Shown here: piece after piece, positions 32,678-40,348 of the stretch
How positions within the stretch are numbered: the stretch's first letter is position 1
Layout: every line of letters begins with the position of its first letter
Source: an uncultured Bacilli bacterium
GTDB taxonomy: Bacteria > Bacillota_I > Bacilli_A > RF39 > UBA660
DNA: 50,879 nucleotides
Direction of reading: 5' to 3'
NCBI GenBank assembly: GCA_934096265.1
Contig: CAKOLI010000007.1
Location: 1-50,879, forward strand
Made by a program: the position numbers and the translations under genes
Notes under the pieces: generated by a model
What the model saw: only the letters and a program-made list of their open reading frames with translations
The model's database searches: none
Told to the model about the DNA's origin: nothing

Positions 32678-35600
32678 ATAAATTCTATATTTTTCAATTT
32701 CCTATATTGTACCACTGATACACACAAACATATAAGTCCAAGCACCATAGTTACATAAATAAGCGTACTTCCCGTATTAGGATTATCCTTCTTATTAGTT
32801 ATAACTATCTCTACACTCTTATTAGTATCACTAATCTCAAAACTATGCTTATCAGTATTAAGTAAATATCCATCTGGAGCACTCTTCTCCTTAGCATAAT
32901 ATTTACCATTTGAAATACCTTTTAAAACTATTTTTCCTAAAGCATCAGTAGTCTTAGTATATAAAAGCTTATCAGTTTTTGCATCATATATTTCAAATAC
33001 TACATTCCTAAGCACTTGACCAGTCTCAGCATCCTTCTTAACAATAGTGGCAACCCTATCTAAATAATTAACTTCCCCTTTAACATAGATACCATTATCA
33101 ACATCAAGAATAACCTTCTTAATAGTATTATCAACTATATATCCATCTAATGTAGATATTTCTTGATAATAATAAGTAGTACCCTTAGGTATATTACCAA
33201 CCGTAATAACACCACTAGCATCAGTAATCATATATGACCAATCAGTTCCTTCAGTACCATTCAAATTAGTACCTACCTTAAATTTAACTCCTGGAAGTGG
33301 TTCTCCACCTTCATTAGTCTTAAGTAATTTAAACATAACTTTATCATTTTTATAATTCAAAACAGTAACAATAATTATTTCATTTGCTTTAATAGACAAA
33401 TTATAAATATTTCCATCTAAAACATATCCATCCTTAGTAGATACTTCTTGATAATACATCTTAGTCCCAGACTTAATATTTCCTACCTTAATTTCTCCAT
33501 TAACATCAGTAGTCATATATGACCAATCAGTTCCTTCAGTACCATGTAAATTAGTACCTACCTTAAATTTAACTCCAGACAAAGCAACATTATCTCCATC
33601 CTTCTTAACTATCTTAAATCCTCCATAAGTATCTGGGACAGTCTCATCAGTAGTACATACTGTAAACGATGCCGTTACTAATGGCAAATTATATATTTCT
33701 GCATACTTTTGACTATTTACATATCCATATACTTGATATGAGTTACTATTTCCTTTACTCATCGTGAAAGCCTCACAACCTGATTTAGCAAGTGCAGTTA
33801 CCGTAATACTATTATCAGATGAAGACAACCTAATAGAAGATGAACCACCAGAAATAGTAAAATCTGAAAGAGAACCAGTTGTATCAGTAAGTGTCTTACT
33901 TTCACCCACTTTTAAATATACAGTTTCTCCATCAAAAGATGGCTTTGTATTACACCATGCAGACGCTTCTGCTGATACACTAACATCAGTAGAAGAACTA
34001 CCACTTCCTGTAGCACTACCTTCTACCTTAGTAGTACAACGAGCATCAGTATAATATTGCCTTCCATTTAATTTAGCTTGTGCACTATAATAATCTTCTC
34101 CACTTCCCTTTTGGCCAAAATAACCAGCAGCTATTTCCATACAAGAAAGTGTTACACTATAATCTGTAGTATAATCTGACAACTTATCCCTATTAAACTT
34201 AGTACCCGCTTCTACACAATAACCTGGCAACTTAGGATATTCCTTACAGTTACCATTCGCATCTATAAAATAGAAACCACTCTTATGTGAAGAACCAGAA
34301 CTAGATTTTTTAACACATAATCCCTCTCCACTATCTTCGTATCCTTCTTTACATACACATGAATTAGTATCAAAGTTCCAAGTACCATTTTCTTTTTCAC
34401 AAATATTACATTCACCATAGTATGATAAACCAACACCATAATCATTACATGATTTCATTGTCTGACATTCTTTATCATCATTACAAAATTTTCCAGCTCC
34501 ACATTCAGAAGAAGTAATACAAGATGTCACAGTTACGCATCTATTGCCACGCCATTTTTTACCTTCCTGCAAACAACTTATACACGAACGATTACCATAA
34601 CACGAACTTGTATCAATATCATTTTTATTAATACATGTACCATCTTTCAATAAGTATCCTTCATTACATGATTTACAAGAGTTACTATTAAAACTCCATG
34701 TACCATTTGCACTACATGATGTACAACGTGTATTATATAAAGAACCTGCACCATAATTACTACATGATGTCATTGCTTTACATTCGCCGCCATCACAATA
34801 TTCTCCAGCTTCACAATCAAAAGAAGTATTACAAGACATTTTACAAGAATTTGTAGTATTATTCCATGTACCACCTGCGTTCAAACAAGAATTACACTCA
34901 TTTTTATCAGAAGCACTAGCACACTCTCCAACATCAACCTTAACACACGTGCCACCTTCTAGTTTATACTCACTATTACACGACTTACAAGCATTATGTT
35001 CGAAACTCCATGTACCATTTGCACTACATGAATTACATCTTTCTTTAGTTGTACTACTTGAATAATCATTACAACTTGTATAAACACTACTTTGACATTT
35101 TCTTTCGCTTTCACTCCATTTTTTATTTTGTTTTATACAAGAATAACACTCATATCTATCAGCAAGCGAAACATCATCACAATCTGAAAAATCTAATCCT
35201 GACTCTACACAAGAGTTGTTCTTACATACTTTTGTACCTGAACAATCCAAATTACTTCTACAACTACTGTCTATATTTCTTTGGCAAATTCCATCATTAC
35301 CCAATGTATAATCGCCCGGACATCTACATGAATGACTACTAAAACTCCAAGTACCACTGCTTTCCTGACAATTGCTGCATTTAGTAGCTGTGGCACTATC
35401 ATATTCTGAACAGCTAGTTTTATTACCCCCAGTACTTCCACCAGAAGACTTTTTGGCACATTTACCAACAGAATTTAATTCCATACCTGGAGGGCATGAG
35501 CACGAGCCAGAATCCCATGTACCGCTTGATCCTATACAATTAAAGCACATGCCCTTATCTGATGCAGGTGCATCATCACAATCCGAAGTATCATCTGGCA

Positions 35601-35709
35601 GTGCTAAAGTAGATCCAGTATTCCTACTTATTAATGCACCAAAAGAACCGAGCATTAATCCAACGCCAAGTAAACCTAAATATAAATATGCTTTCTTTTT
35701 TATATTCAT
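32674..35709 (-). CDS. Large Cys-rich surface protein with SpaA-like domains and sortase-type tail
   Basis: A 1011-residue secreted protein. The N-terminus has a basic head and hydrophobic signal (KKKAYLYLGLLGVGLMLGS). Residues about 45-480 contain many Cys-rich units of 45-60 residues (CSANGTWSFNSNSCKSC, CSNCQESSGTWSF, AGEYCDGGECK), resembling EGF/VSP-like modules. An Ig-like region is followed by three prealbumin/SpaA-type domains (GVKFKVGTNL...YYQE; VVFEIYDAKTD...YYAKEKSAPDGY). The Lys and Glu positions suit intramolecular isopeptide bonds. The tail is DNPNTGS, a hydrophobic helix and RKLKN, a sortase-like signal. The ATG at 35709 follows GGAGGA; earlier in-frame ATGs lack a site. Confidence 0.85.
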   Translation of the reverse strand: MNIKKKAYLYLGLLGVGLMLGSFGALISRNTGSTLALPDDTSDCDDAPASDKGMCFNCIGSSGTWDSGSCSCPPGMELNSVGKCAKKSSGGSTGGNKTSCSEYDSATATKCSNCQESSGTWSFSSHSCRCPGDYTLGNDGICQRNIDSSCRSNLDCSGTKVCKNNSCVESGLDFSDCDDVSLADRYECYSCIKQNKKWSESERKCQSSVYTSCNDYSSSTTKERCNSCSANGTWSFEHNACKSCNSEYKLEGGTCVKVDVGECASASDKNECNSCLNAGGTWNNTTNSCKMSCNTSFDCEAGEYCDGGECKAMTSCSNYGAGSLYNTRCTSCSANGTWSFNSNSCKSCNEGYLLKDGTCINKNDIDTSSCYGNRSCISCLQEGKKWRGNRCVTVTSCITSSECGAGKFCNDDKECQTMKSCNDYGVGLSYYGECNICEKENGTWNFDTNSCVCKEGYEDSGEGLCVKKSSSGSSHKSGFYFIDANGNCKEYPKLPGYCVEAGTKFNRDKLSDYTTDYSVTLSCMEIAAGYFGQKGSGEDYYSAQAKLNGRQYYTDARCTTKVEGSATGSGSSSTDVSVSAEASAWCNTKPSFDGETVYLKVGESKTLTDTTGSLSDFTISGGSSSIRLSSSDNSITVTALAKSGCEAFTMSKGNSNSYQVYGYVNSQKYAEIYNLPLVTASFTVCTTDETVPDTYGGFKIVKKDGDNVALSGVKFKVGTNLHGTEGTDWSYMTTDVNGEIKVGNIKSGTKMYYQEVSTKDGYVLDGNIYNLSIKANEIIIVTVLNYKNDKVMFKLLKTNEGGEPLPGVKFKVGTNLNGTEGTDWSYMITDASGVITVGNIPKGTTYYYQEISTLDGYIVDNTIKKVILDVDNGIYVKGEVNYLDRVATIVKKDAETGQVLRNVVFEIYDAKTDKLLYTKTTDALGKIVLKGISNGKYYAKEKSAPDGYLLNTDKHSFEISDTNKSVEIVITNKKDNPNTGSTLIYVTMVLGLICLCVSVVQYRKLKNIEFM

Positions 35710-35811
35710 AATAACTCCTCCTATCATTAACATAATCATACTACATAAAAAAGAAAAAAGCAAGATATTTGATATCAATTTTGACATCTTTTTACTTTGC
35801 CTTTTATATTT

Positions 35812-36249
35812 TTATAAAGCATATTTCTTATTTGTATATACTTTACTTATTATTACACTAGAAGCTTTATTATCAGTATCTATATTAAAGAAAGTATACT
35901 TACTATTAGTATTATCTGTAATATTAATAGGATTATCATCATTAAACTTTACTTTTGAACCTACTTTTCTAATTAAAGTATCTTTAGGTAGAAATATATC
36001 CGCAGAACCTTCTGTAGTAGATATTGTATACCTACCACGATATGGTGTAACATAGTATGGTTCTGCCTCTTTATTTATAGAAATAGTAGTATACTCAATT
36101 ACCTCTTTAGCACTTTTCATTACATGTTCTAATTGATTTCTACGTGATGATAATGCTTGAAGAAATGTTAACATTACTAATAAGAATAATATTAATGCAG
36201 AATATATTATCGCAGATATAGCAAAACCTTTATTATTTAATTTTCTCAT
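35812..36249 (-). CDS. Prepilin-like (type IV pilin-related) exported protein
   Basis: A 145-residue protein beginning MRKLNNKGFAISAIIYSALI. This is the prepilin pattern of a short basic leader ending in Gly-Phe before a long hydrophobic helix. The usual Glu at position +5 is absent. The helix is followed by a coiled-coil-like segment (ALSSRRNQLEHVMKSAKEVI) and a beta-rich C-terminal domain. No prepilin peptidase or assembly ATPase is in the window, so it may be a pseudopilin or only a membrane-anchored relative. It lies between the polysaccharide deacetylase and the large surface protein. Confidence 0.65.
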   Translation of the reverse strand: MRKLNNKGFAISAIIYSALILFLLVMLTFLQALSSRRNQLEHVMKSAKEVIEYTTISINKEAEPYYVTPYRGRYTISTTEGSADIFLPKDTLIRKVGSKVKFNDDNPINITDNTNSKYTFFNIDTDNKASSVIISKVYTNKKYAL

Positions 36250-36258
36250 ACTACCCTC

Positions 36259-37533
36259 CTAATAAGTAATTACTTGTCTATCTGTACTAATTAACTTATC
36301 CTTATTACTCTCACTTATTGTAATAGTATTAACATCTCCATCTGATATATATCTATTTTTATCAAGCATCCTAAACGTAGAATCTATATCAAAATCAGTT
36401 CCATTATTATCATATGCCCTTACCCTCATAATAAAATTCTTATTAAATTCTACACTAAATGGAGAATAATCTGGCATCCAACCTACTCTAAATGTAGATA
36501 TAGTAGTATACTCCTTATCATTATATGTACACTTTAAAATATGACTAAAATTCTCATGAGTATTCTTATATGGAGAACCAAAAGGAAGAGCAACCAAATT
36601 AACATACTTACTAGGTATCTTACTATCAAGTAAATCATATATATATCCTACTTCTTCCTCTGACCTTACAGTAGATACATTACTAAAATTAACATGTGTC
36701 CTAGTATGATTACCTACATCATAACCATTATTAACCAACCACTCAAGTATCTTATCATTATACTCACTTTGATTAAATATCCCTCCATTTACAAAGAAAG
36801 TAGCCGTCACATTATAATCCTTATACTTATGTTTAAACTCTTCTAAAATACCTACCGCACTGTCTTTATTTATAATAATATTCCCATCATCATCAAGACC
36901 ATCTACCAATATATTATTAGCATTCCCATCATCAAAAGTAATAACTATAGGACTCTTCCCATACTCTACATCAATATTCCCATTAACATAATCAATAGCC
37001 CTAATCATCCTATAACCATTTTCATAATAAAACTCTAAATCCCTTCTAAAAGACTCACTAGTCCTATTATATCCATCCTTATCTACATTACCACCTATAT
37101 AAGATGTCTCAGAATCCTTCTTATTCACAATACCATGATACATCATAACAGGTACTCTCCCTAATTCATTTATCTTAGAAGAAGCTAACTTCTCTTTATC
37201 TAACTTCCCCTTAGATATAACAACACTTAACTCATCATTAGAAGATATAACAGTATGTGCCTCAATACTCTGACTAATTACATTATCTTTCTCTATACTA
37301 TCACTATATTCATATCTAGTATTTAAAACAAGATTATGTACCTTAGCATATTCTACTACCTCACTTATACTCCTATTAAATAAATCCTCCATCGTAACAC
37401 TTATTTCTTCTTCCTTATTCTTACTTGTACAAAGCCATATTATTAATATGGTAAAAAAGGTAATTACCAAAAGACATAGTACAATACGATCATACCTTAT
37501 CTTTCTAGTTCTAACTTTAGTATTAGTAGCCAT
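36259..37533 (-). CDS. Membrane-anchored polysaccharide deacetylase with PASTA-like segment
   Basis: A 424-residue protein. One membrane helix at about 17-36 places the rest outside. Residues about 45-110 look like one PASTA domain (RSISEVVEYAKVHNLVLNTR, VISQSI, VVISKGK), often a peptidoglycan- or lipid II-binding module. A NodB deacetylase follows (PVMMYHGI, VITFDDGNANN with Asp201/Asp202, GNHTRTH with His276/His280). All metal and catalytic positions I can check are present, so it probably deacetylates a cell-wall glycan. The ATG at 37533 follows GGAG at 10 bases; an upstream in-frame start has weaker support. Confidence 0.88.
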   Translation of the reverse strand: MATNTKVRTRKIRYDRIVLCLLVITFFTILIIWLCTSKNKEEEISVTMEDLFNRSISEVVEYAKVHNLVLNTRYEYSDSIEKDNVISQSIEAHTVISSNDELSVVISKGKLDKEKLASSKINELGRVPVMMYHGIVNKKDSETSYIGGNVDKDGYNRTSESFRRDLEFYYENGYRMIRAIDYVNGNIDVEYGKSPIVITFDDGNANNILVDGLDDDGNIIINKDSAVGILEEFKHKYKDYNVTATFFVNGGIFNQSEYNDKILEWLVNNGYDVGNHTRTHVNFSNVSTVRSEEEVGYIYDLLDSKIPSKYVNLVALPFGSPYKNTHENFSHILKCTYNDKEYTTISTFRVGWMPDYSPFSVEFNKNFIMRVRAYDNNGTDFDIDSTFRMLDKNRYISDGDVNTITISESNKDKLISTDRQVITY

Positions 37534-37605
37534 ATAAATCACTCTCCGTATTCTATAAATAATTATAATACATTTAAGAGTAACTTTCAATAGAAAAGAT
37601 GTGAA

Positions 37606-37830
37606 TTACTTCTTTTTGAAAAATTGATCCACATCTACATCTAAAGCTACCGATATACGATATATGGTGTCTATTGAGAAATTCTTTTTACCCTTATTAG
37701 ATTCAATTCTCCTAATAAATTCATGCGATAAATCAACTCTCTCTGCAAGCTCTGCTTGAGTAATGCCTCTTAGCTTACGATATTTTTTTATATTATTTGA
37801 AATTGTGTCATAAATAGTTACATTTCGCAT
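37606..37830 (-). CDS. XRE-family helix-turn-helix regulator
   Basis: A 74-residue, single-domain DNA-binding protein of the Cro/CI type. The helix-turn-helix is RGITQAELAERVDLSHEFIR followed by RIESNKGKKNFSIDTIYRIS, with the conserved DVDVDQFFKKK end. The ATG at 37830 is placed after AGGTGA; an in-frame GTG nine bases before it belongs to that site. The target is unknown. It lies between the sigma factor and the polysaccharide deacetylase on the same strand. Confidence 0.9.
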   Translation of the reverse strand: MRNVTIYDTISNNIKKYRKLRGITQAELAERVDLSHEFIRRIESNKGKKNFSIDTIYRISVALDVDVDQFFKKK

Positions 37831-37904
37831 ATGTATCACCTACAGTTATTGTCTCACATTATTATAAAGATTTATGTAAATCAATCGTTTACTTTTTGCT
37901 AATT

Positions 37905-38561
37905 TTAACCAATTTTTGACCTTAACTTCTTCAAAATTTTACTTTCCGTCCTAGAAACCTGTACTTGCGTACACCCATTTTCTCGTGCAATCTCACTCTG
38001 ACTCTTACCCATGTAATAACGCTTATTAATTAACTGCCTTTCATTATCCTCAAGTGACATAATGCTATCTTTTAGTAATAAACTATCTATATCAATATTA
38101 GAAGACTTATCACACACCTTCTCATACATCGATATCTCCTTATCATCCATATCTATAATTTGATCTAAACTATCTACATAACTAACTATATTAATAACAT
38201 TATTTATAATATCCTCATCTATCTCTAAAAACATAGCTATCTCATTATTACTAGGCTCTCTTCTTAGTCTTTGCATAAGAATACCTTTTGTCTCTAATAT
38301 CTTTTTATATAAAGAGTAATGCTGTTTACTAACCTTTATAGCCCTATTCTCCCTTACATACTTATTTACCTCCCCTAAAATATATAAATAAGCATAACTA
38401 GAAAACTTAGTATTAAAAGATTCATTATAATTCTTATAGGCATATATAAGTCCAATACAACCAACTTGATATAAATCATCTACATCACAGTAATACTTAT
38501 ACTTATTTATTACCTTATATATAAGTCCCTTATTCTCCATTATTATTTTCTCTATATCCAT
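37905..38561 (-). CDS. SigF/SigG-type sigma-70 family factor
   Basis: An alternative sigma factor of 218 residues. Region 2 has DLYQVGCIGLIYAYKNY, then FSSYAYLYILGEVNKYVREN. Region 3 has RREPSNNEIAMFLEIDEDII. Region 4 has LINKRYYMGKSQSEIARE with NGCTQVQVSRTESKILKKL. The GEV(N/Q)KYVR and QVQVSR blocks are those of the SigF/SigG/SigB group of sporulation and stress factors. It is 9 bases downstream of a SpoIIAA-like gene, echoing the spoIIAA-spoIIAB-sigF operon, but no SpoIIAB gene lies between. It is somewhat shorter than Bacillus SigF at its N-terminus. Confidence 0.88.
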   Translation of the reverse strand: MDIEKIIMENKGLIYKVINKYKYYCDVDDLYQVGCIGLIYAYKNYNESFNTKFSSYAYLYILGEVNKYVRENRAIKVSKQHYSLYKKILETKGILMQRLRREPSNNEIAMFLEIDEDIINNVINIVSYVDSLDQIIDMDDKEISMYEKVCDKSSNIDIDSLLLKDSIMSLEDNERQLINKRYYMGKSQSEIARENGCTQVQVSRTESKILKKLRSKIG

Positions 38562-38569
38562 ATCTTACC

Positions 38570-38884
38570 TCACATTCTTTGAAATGCCTCTTTCTCATAA
38601 TCAATCCTATCTATACCTAAATTATTATACATAGTTATATCAACATTGCCACATAAAAACAACTTCCCACTTACCTTCATCAACTCTCTATAATTATTAA
38701 TAATTAACCGTATCTTAAAGTCATTATCTATTAAATCATCACTAAAATTTAACACCATATACTTAATACCTATCTTCTTCACTAAATCGCAAACTAACTT
38801 TATCTCATCTTTCTTAGTATCATTATTCTTCCTTATCCTCACAAATAAGATACCCCTTCTAAAGACAATATCTGTACTTATCAA
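38570..38884 (-). CDS. STAS-domain protein resembling SpoIIAA, lacking the phosphorylated Ser
   Basis: A 104-residue protein with the alternating strand-helix pattern of anti-sigma-factor antagonists. It has ILFVRIRKN, IKYMVLNFSDDLIDNDF, RLIINNYRELMKVSGKLFLCGNV and DRIDYEKEAF. It aligns by eye with SpoIIAA. The conserved DSSG loop, which carries the regulatory Ser, is replaced by DLIDND. The partner anti-sigma kinase SpoIIAB is absent here. It may therefore bind a partner without phospho-control. It sits directly upstream of the sigma gene. Confidence 0.6.
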   Translation of the reverse strand: MISTDIVFRRGILFVRIRKNNDTKKDEIKLVCDLVKKIGIKYMVLNFSDDLIDNDFKIRLIINNYRELMKVSGKLFLCGNVDITMYNNLGIDRIDYEKEAFQRM

Positions 38885-38956
38885 GTAATCACCTCTTTCT
38901 AGTATAGTTTAACATTTTATAAGCACTAAGTGTTAAATACGACAAAACATTACCAT

Positions 38957-40237
38957 TTATTTATATGCCTTTTTTCTACATATTAAGTAAATAAATAAAA
39001 TAATTACCAATATAAACATCGTAATATATATACTTATCCCCTTAATCTTCAACATATTAACAAAACTACCTTCACTAGAAGTCATATTATCATCTATCTT
39101 ATTAATAGATATAACATTATCTAAATAACTATATAACTTATCTATCTTTAAATTAATCAAATCATAATCCTCTATTACATCTAATAAACTAGCACTACCT
39201 TCCTTTAAACCATTTAACTCTACGTATATATCATCTATCTTTGAACTAACATCCTCCTTATTACTAGATTTATCTATATCAACTATCCTCTTCTTAATAT
39301 CCTCTATCTTACTAGATAAATTATTATTAGTAATCTCTTTATTTAACATATCTAACTTAGAATCTATATTATCTATATAATCAGTATCAAGAACATACCT
39401 ATAATATATCTTATAATCATCTACATCCTTAATATAACCCTCATAATCAGTATAATATCCCTCTAAATACTTTCTATCTACCTTATAATTATAAACATAT
39501 ATATCCCTATCCATACACTTAGTAACGGGATTATGCCAAATAACACCATCATCCTTAGTATATACATTACTATACATAATATCAGTATAATACTTACTAG
39601 ATAAATTATTAATAGGTAACTTATTCTCCTCTTGATTTACTATAGTAGTAATATCTGTTAATTCCTCGTAAGAAGAAGTATACGTCTTATACATAATAAT
39701 CCTAGAATAATCATTAGAATTAATAACTATATTAAAATCCATATACTCAATAACACTCTCTATCTTTAAATAAATACTCCCATTTACCCCTAAAATATTA
39801 TCCTTATAATTACTAGTATTAACTACCTCATACTTAAGCTCATTATCGTTAGAATATATATGAATATCCTCTATATTTATCGATCTTGAATTATTATATA
39901 CCAAAACATACTCAATACCCTTTAACTTCTGATATGGATATATCGTTACATCCTTAACATCCTTATCCTTATCACACGCATCCTTAACAGAGCCATATTC
40001 CCCATACCTAATATCATCTTCATCCACATATGGATACTTATAAGCACTACCCCTAAGCACATACTCCCCAACCTTATCCTCCTTATAAAAACGATACTTT
40101 TTAATAACCTCTACTTGATACTTAGTACTATCAAGCACTACCTCACTCAAATCACTATAAAAAGTTTGGGCATTAACTTTAGATAGCAAAATCAAATTTA
40201 AAAAAACAGAAAGTAATAATATATATCTTCTTCTCAT
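38957..40237 (-). CDS. Secreted, C-terminally anchored protein of unknown function
   Basis: A 426-residue protein with a signal peptide (RRRYILLLSVFLNLILLSKVNA) and a long Tyr/Asp-rich extracellular beta-rich region. A coiled coil lies at about 285-370 (LDMLNKEITNNNLSSKIEDI). A C-terminal membrane helix (about 398-421) ends in CRKKAYK. The topology is exterior domain with cytoplasmic tail. No family is recognised. It lies upstream of the STAS/sigma pair on the same strand, and an outer sensor role is only a speculation from position. Confidence 0.7.
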   Translation of the reverse strand: MRRRYILLLSVFLNLILLSKVNAQTFYSDLSEVVLDSTKYQVEVIKKYRFYKEDKVGEYVLRGSAYKYPYVDEDDIRYGEYGSVKDACDKDKDVKDVTIYPYQKLKGIEYVLVYNNSRSINIEDIHIYSNDNELKYEVVNTSNYKDNILGVNGSIYLKIESVIEYMDFNIVINSNDYSRIIMYKTYTSSYEELTDITTIVNQEENKLPINNLSSKYYTDIMYSNVYTKDDGVIWHNPVTKCMDRDIYVYNYKVDRKYLEGYYTDYEGYIKDVDDYKIYYRYVLDTDYIDNIDSKLDMLNKEITNNNLSSKIEDIKKRIVDIDKSSNKEDVSSKIDDIYVELNGLKEGSASLLDVIEDYDLINLKIDKLYSYLDNVISINKIDDNMTSSEGSFVNMLKIKGISIYITMFILVIILFIYLICRKKAYK

Positions 40238-40316
40238 AAATCCTCCCTAATAAGAGTTGTAATGTTCCTTCACTATATATATTAGCAAAAAGTATTTATT
40301 TTTCTTTTTTATCCAT

Positions 40317-40348
40317 AAAAAAACTCTATATTTTTTTCATATAGAGTT
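40317..40348 (-). terminator. Terminator of alaS, starting at its stop codon
   Basis: On the minus strand AACTCTATAT, a 7-base A-rich loop, then ATATAGAGTT and T residues. The first A residues of the 10-bp stem are the last bases of the TAA stop (40347-40349). Confidence 0.8.

Noticed and set aside
33764..36055. Long open frames on the plus strand opposite the surface-protein and pilin-like genes (including one of 227 codons at 35372-36055)
   Set aside because: They have no ribosome binding site, are low-complexity or made of odd residues, and mirror genes with signal peptides and clear domains on the minus strand.
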